Part shown: positions 41,372 to 44,343 of the stretch, piece by piece
Layout of the letters: each line of letters starts with the position of its first letter
How positions within the stretch are numbered: the first letter of the stretch is position 1
Source of the DNA: JAAYDS01 sp039680625
GTDB lineage: Bacteria; Chloroflexota; Anaerolineae; UBA1429
NCBI GenBank assembly: GCA_039680625.1
Contig: JBDKSN010000024.1
Location: 1-44,343 of the forward strand
Direction of reading: 5' to 3'
Length of the DNA: 44,343 nucleotides
Translations under genes and position numbers: made by a program
Notes under the pieces: model-generated
Database searches by the model: none
Told to the model about the DNA's origin: nothing
Seen by the model: only the letters and a program-made list of their open reading frames with translations

Positions 41372-41770
41372 ATGGGGGATAGCAAGCGCAGCGCCGAGGA
41401 GTGGCGTGCTCTGTTCAATCAGATGGGCGATCAAGTGCGGCGCGATGCGGCGCGCACAGTCGGTGCCCCCGAGGACGCCGACTGGAAGGCCATCGGCCGC
41501 AAGACCGATGACGCTGCCCGCCGCAAGGCTGCCAAGGCTGTAGGCATGGCCGAGGACGCAGGGTGGGACGAGATCGGTCAGGCGATCGAGCGCTCGTCGC
41601 GCAGCGGCATCGCCCGCATCGTGGGCGCGACGCCCGATGCCGACTGGTCGGCGATCGGCCAGCGGGTCGAGACCAAGGTCGACGCCTTTCTCAAACGGGT
41701 GTTCGCCCCGCCCAAGCAACAGGGGGCGTCAGCGGACGAAAGCGATGAGGTGGTCGACCCCTGGGCCTGA
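41372..41770 (+). CDS. Small protein of three 27-residue repeats, function unknown
   Basis: A 132-residue hydrophilic protein that I do not recognise as a named family. It contains three tandem repeats of exactly 27 residues (26-52, 53-79, 80-106), each centred on V-G-x-x-x-D-A-x-W-x-x-I-G; the conserved tryptophans are at 38, 65 and 92. No signal peptide or membrane segment is present; the tail is acidic. The ATG at 41372 has AGGAGG seven bases upstream; an in-frame ATG at 41345 is poorly supported. It follows phoU on the same strand, with a strong terminator after it. The repeats are probably helical and could bind nucleic acid or a protein partner. Confidence 0.75.
   Translation: MGDSKRSAEEWRALFNQMGDQVRRDAARTVGAPEDADWKAIGRKTDDAARRKAAKAVGMAEDAGWDEIGQAIERSSRSGIARIVGATPDADWSAIGQRVETKVDAFLKRVFAPPKQQGASADESDEVVDPWA
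41447..41689 (+). repeat. Three 81-base coding repeats in the small repeat protein
   Basis: Three in-phase units of 81 bases encode the 27-residue repeats. The protein repeat is much clearer than the DNA repeat, so the duplications are old rather than recent. Confidence 0.75.
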
Positions 41771-41790
41771 CCCATCACCGGCTAGAACGG

Positions 41791-41818
41791 CCAGCCGCGA
41801 GTGCGTACTCGCGGCTGG
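41791..41818. terminator. Bidirectional terminator between repeat-protein and TIM-barrel genes
   Basis: CCAGCCGCGAGT (41791-41802) and its exact complement (41807-41818) form a 12-bp stem with a 4-base loop. It lies between two converging genes, 21 bases after the first stop. Confidence 0.75.
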
Positions 41819-41847
41819 ATTCTCCATCTTGCATTCCCAGAGGGGCG

Positions 41848-42627
41848 TCAGCGCAACAAGCCGTCCAGGTAACCCGCGGCATAGAGCGCCTCGCTCTGCA
41901 GATCCGGGCCCCAGTTGCACTCGATAGAGACTGCGCCCTGATAGTCGATGGCCAACAGCTCATCGAATAGCTCGCTGAGCGGATAATGTCCATACCCTGG
42001 ATAGCGGCGCTCTTCGCCACTGAGGTGCACATGCACGAGCCAGTCGCCGACCTCGCGCAGCACCTCGAAAGGCTCGTGCTCCTCAACCATGTGATAGATG
42101 TCGGCCAACACGCGCACGCCCGGCCGGCCCACATCTCGCGCGAGGCGCAATGCCTCGCCGACGCGGTTGATGATGTTCGACTCGGGGCGCCGCAGCCCCT
42201 CGACGGCGAACACGACGCCGCGCTGCTCACCCTCGTTGGCGGCTAGGGTCAGCACGCGCACCAGCTGATCCCAAGCCTGCGTGCGCGCAAAGCCCTCGGG
42301 CACGTGCCGTGCACCACCACTGCCAAAGACCAGCACCTTGGCGCCCAGATCGGCGGCGCGGTTCACCACGCGATGCAGATAGAGCGCGACCACATCCCAA
42401 TCCACCTGGTCGCCGGTGAGCCTGAGCTGCGCCGGAAACAGCACGTTGAAGGCGCGCACGGGGAGCGGGCTAGCCGCCAATGCGGCCCGATTCGGCTCAT
42501 AGGCCGCGTCATCTTCCAGCCCGCAGAGCATCCGCGCCCCAGGAGGCTCAATAAAGTCATAGAAGGGCTGCAACCGTGCCACATTGTCCGGCGTGGCACT
42601 CACACCCAGCTTGAATGGTCTTGGCAT
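41848..42627 (-). CDS. Xylose-isomerase-like TIM-barrel sugar isomerase/epimerase
   Basis: A 259-residue protein of the AP-endonuclease-2/xylose-isomerase-like TIM-barrel family, which includes sugar and hydroxypyruvate isomerases and 3-keto-sugar enzymes. Expected metal ligands are visible: Glu in FAVEGL, Asp in LADIYHM, His in VHVHLSG and Glu in VSIECNW. It ends the minus-strand run that also holds a Gfo/Idh/MocA protein; the two families often act in the same sugar pathway. The ATG is 28 bases after that gene's stop. The substrate is unknown. Confidence 0.85.
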   Translation of the reverse strand: MPRPFKLGVSATPDNVARLQPFYDFIEPPGARMLCGLEDDAAYEPNRAALAASPLPVRAFNVLFPAQLRLTGDQVDWDVVALYLHRVVNRAADLGAKVLVFGSGGARHVPEGFARTQAWDQLVRVLTLAANEGEQRGVVFAVEGLRRPESNIINRVGEALRLARDVGRPGVRVLADIYHMVEEHEPFEVLREVGDWLVHVHLSGEERRYPGYGHYPLSELFDELLAIDYQGAVSIECNWGPDLQSEALYAAGYLDGLLR

Positions 42628-42654
42628 TGTCCGTGGCTCCTTTCGCTGCCCAAC

Positions 42655-43677
42655 TCAGACGGTCACCCACTGTCGGTCGCGCCCAGAGCGCAGCGCAGCC
42701 TGCACATTCATCACCTGTAGCAGGTGCAGGATATTCATCCGCCCGACCGGCGCGCCCGCCAGCAGTACCTCGCAGAAATAGCGCAGAGCGCCCAAATAGC
42801 CGGCCTCTTCCAGGGCCGACGCGCCGGCGCGCACGCCCGCCGTTTGTTGCGTCCACCCGCCAGTGGCGCCGCTCTCTTGGGCGAGATGGAGGCCGTCTTC
42901 CACACGCCACAGGCGGTCTGCCGTGCGCACAGTCAGCGCCTCGGTGGCCGCTGCCCCGGCGGGGCGCACCGAGAGCTGCAGCTGGCCCACTAGCCCCGTA
43001 GCGTAGCCAAGCGTCATGGCGAGGCCTTGCTTGTCGCTGTGCCACAGCCACTGCACCGAGTTGGCCTCGCCAAAGAGGTCGGTGAGCAACGCAATGGGGT
43101 GGGGGAGCAGGCCGAGCAGATCCGTGCCCAGGTCGAGGGGCGCTGCGCTCGCCGCGCTGGGCAAGGCGCACCAGAGCGAGTAGGTCGTCGGCTTGAGCTT
43201 GGCCCCTTCCAGCGCCGCCTTGAGCGCGCCATAGCCGGGCATGAACGGCCGACGATAGCCGGCCATGAGGTAGGCGCGCCCCCTGAGGGCCGCGTCGGTG
43301 TATTGCTTGCTGACCTGCGAGGCGAGGCCGGCCGCCGGAGCATCGATCCAGGCGTGAACGCCGCCGGCTAGTGCGGCCGCGGCGACGTCGACATAGGGCA
43401 CGGTGCCGTCGGCTGCGAGCGGCAGAGAGACGATGACGGCGCGCAGGTGCTCTTTTTCGAGCAACGTCTCATGATCGGGGTAAAAGCGCTGTGCGCCGCA
43501 CTGCTTGGCCACCTGCATGCCCCGACGCCGGTCGGGGTCGGCCACAGCCACGAGGTCGATGGGCAGGTACCGCAGGCAGGGCACGATATAGTGCGCCGAA
43601 TGGTCACCCGCACCGATGAGCGCCACCGGCAAGCGCTCGGGATAGTCATAGCTAAAGCGATAGTCTGCGCTGACCAT
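42655..43677 (-). CDS. Gfo/Idh/MocA-like protein lacking the catalytic EKP lysine
   Basis: A 340-residue member of the Gfo/Idh/MocA superfamily. The Rossmann fold starts at VALIGAGDHSAHY (18-30), followed by the AVADPDR segment. Where active enzymes have E-K-P, this protein reads WIDAPAAG, so the lysine is replaced by alanine. Another conserved region, LLPHPIALLTDLF, keeps a histidine in the usual position. It may be a dehydrogenase with a changed mechanism or a binding/scaffold protein. It lies between DUF368 and the TIM-barrel gene, with 16 and 28 bases of spacing. Confidence 0.85.
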   Translation of the reverse strand: MVSADYRFSYDYPERLPVALIGAGDHSAHYIVPCLRYLPIDLVAVADPDRRRGMQVAKQCGAQRFYPDHETLLEKEHLRAVIVSLPLAADGTVPYVDVAAAALAGGVHAWIDAPAAGLASQVSKQYTDAALRGRAYLMAGYRRPFMPGYGALKAALEGAKLKPTTYSLWCALPSAASAAPLDLGTDLLGLLPHPIALLTDLFGEANSVQWLWHSDKQGLAMTLGYATGLVGQLQLSVRPAGAAATEALTVRTADRLWRVEDGLHLAQESGATGGWTQQTAGVRAGASALEEAGYLGALRYFCEVLLAGAPVGRMNILHLLQVMNVQAALRSGRDRQWVTV

Positions 43678-43692
43678 GGCGGCCTCCCTCGC

Positions 43693-44343
43693 TCAGTTCT
43701 GCGCCTGCCCCGTCCGGCCAAGCAGCGTGGCGATGCCAAAACCCGCCGCCAGCACGAGCGGCAACACCCACATCGGCTCCGTCAGCGTGCCGGTCGGCCG
43801 CAGCGCATAGATCGAGCCCAAGATAAGGCCCAACACGCCATAGTAGGCCACGGCCGGCGAGCGTTGGATAAAGAGCTCGATGGACTTGGCAAAGGTCACC
43901 ATGCCCAAGACCACGGCCACCGCCGTCGTCAACAAGGGCAGCCACTCGATCTGCAAGTGCGTCAGCGCGCGGAACGCCTCGAGGATGGGTTGGTAGACAC
44001 CGCCGACGATGAGCACTGTCGAGCCATCCATCCCCGGCGTCACGCTGGCCCCTCCGCCCAAGAAGCTGATGAGCAAGTTGTAGCCCAGGCCAGCGGGCCG
44101 CTTGAGGTCCTGAATGGTCAGGCGTGCGCCATTGGCCACACGTGTCTCCAGCGACTTGACCAAGACGACCAGTGCGATGCCCACCAACGCGGCGGCTACG
44201 CGGCCGAGCGTGGGGCGCATGTCGCCATGGAGCCGCAATACGGAGGGGATGGTGCCCAGCAACAGCCCCATAAAGAACACACTGGTGGCCGTGGGGAACC
44301 GTTCGAGAAAGCCGACGATGACCACCGCCGCGACCAACATGCC
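43693..44343 (-). CDS. Partial DUF368 membrane protein (polyprenyl-phosphate transporter family)
   Basis: The C-terminal 216 or so residues of a multi-spanning membrane protein; the reading frame stays open to the right edge, so the start is outside. Family signatures are FMGLLLGTIPS and the re-entrant GGGASVTPGMDGSTVLIVGGVY, matching the DUF368 motif with PGxxGS. Members of this family have been shown to flip undecaprenyl phosphate back across the cytoplasmic membrane for cell-wall synthesis. The downstream Gfo/Idh-like gene starts 16 bases after the stop. Membrane segments look regular, and there is no sign of damage. Confidence 0.87.
   Translation of the reverse strand, partial: GMLVAAVVIVGFLERFPTATSVFFMGLLLGTIPSVLRLHGDMRPTLGRVAAALVGIALVVLVKSLETRVANGARLTIQDLKRPAGLGYNLLISFLGGGASVTPGMDGSTVLIVGGVYQPILEAFRALTHLQIEWLPLLTTAVAVVLGMVTFAKSIELFIQRSPAVAYYGVLGLILGSIYALRPTGTLTEPMWVLPLVLAAGFGIATLLGRTGQAQN

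Noticed and set aside
1..44343. CRISPR arrays, tRNA or rRNA genes, insertion sequences, phage genes
   Set aside because: No regularly spaced repeats of array type, no tRNA-like cloverleaf in any gap, no transposase or integrase motif, and no rRNA segment were recognised.

Overview
The window is GC-rich, densely coded bacterial DNA, most likely from Chloroflexota (Anaerolineae/Caldilineae-like). This is inferred from four things: a valine/glutamate/lysine-rich spacer behind the lipobox of the sugar-binding protein, sugar ABC importers without a linked ATPase, an FMN-dependent type 2 isopentenyl-diphosphate isomerase, and hybrid kinases with pseudo-receiver domains. No rRNA, tRNA, CRISPR array, insertion sequence or phage gene was seen, and no gene-free stretch exceeds 300 bases; the longest is about 275 bases at 8560-8833.

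Layout. 1-4983 (minus): start of a lipoprotein that is probably a bacterial alpha-2-macroglobulin, penicillin-binding protein 1C, a polyprenyl diphosphate synthase and type 2 IPP isomerase. 5232-8559: a membrane hybrid histidine kinase converging on, and overlapping by 59 bases, a regulator with a sigma-region-4-like helix-turn-helix and a receiver. 8834-18961 (plus): the most interesting block. It holds a sugar-type ABC importer (binding lipoprotein and two permeases, no ATPase), then four paralogous, enlarged flavin-reductase-like proteins arranged as mirrored pairs around a 1051-residue protein with two FAD-type nucleotide folds and a HEAT-like tail. 19111-20466: MATE exporter. 20470-27376 (minus): tandem GNAT acetyltransferase, Ca2+-type P-ATPase, glutamate racemase, zinc-ribbon Nudix hydrolase, aldo/keto reductase and a DOMON lipoprotein. 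27447-34691: phosphodiesterase, Gfo/Idh/MocA oxidoreductase, GHMP sugar kinase, GH51 arabinofuranosidase and a DUF2723 membrane protein, with two sets of back-to-back divergent promoters.

34872-41770 (plus): stand-alone glucose-6-phosphate isomerase, SixA-type phosphatase, an OmpR-family regulator and its PAS/HAMP kinase, an HD-domain hydrolase, PhoU and a small protein of three 27-residue repeats. The regulator, kinase and PhoU suggest phosphate control. 41848-44343 (minus): xylose-isomerase-like TIM barrel, a second Gfo/Idh/MocA protein that lacks the usual catalytic lysine, and the truncated start-side of a DUF368 (polyprenyl-phosphate transporter family) membrane protein.

Overall the window describes a heterotroph that imports and processes plant-type sugars and maintains an envelope of peptidoglycan and polyprenyl lipids. 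The leading candidate for an undescribed system is the importer plus flavin-protein cassette at 8834-18961.
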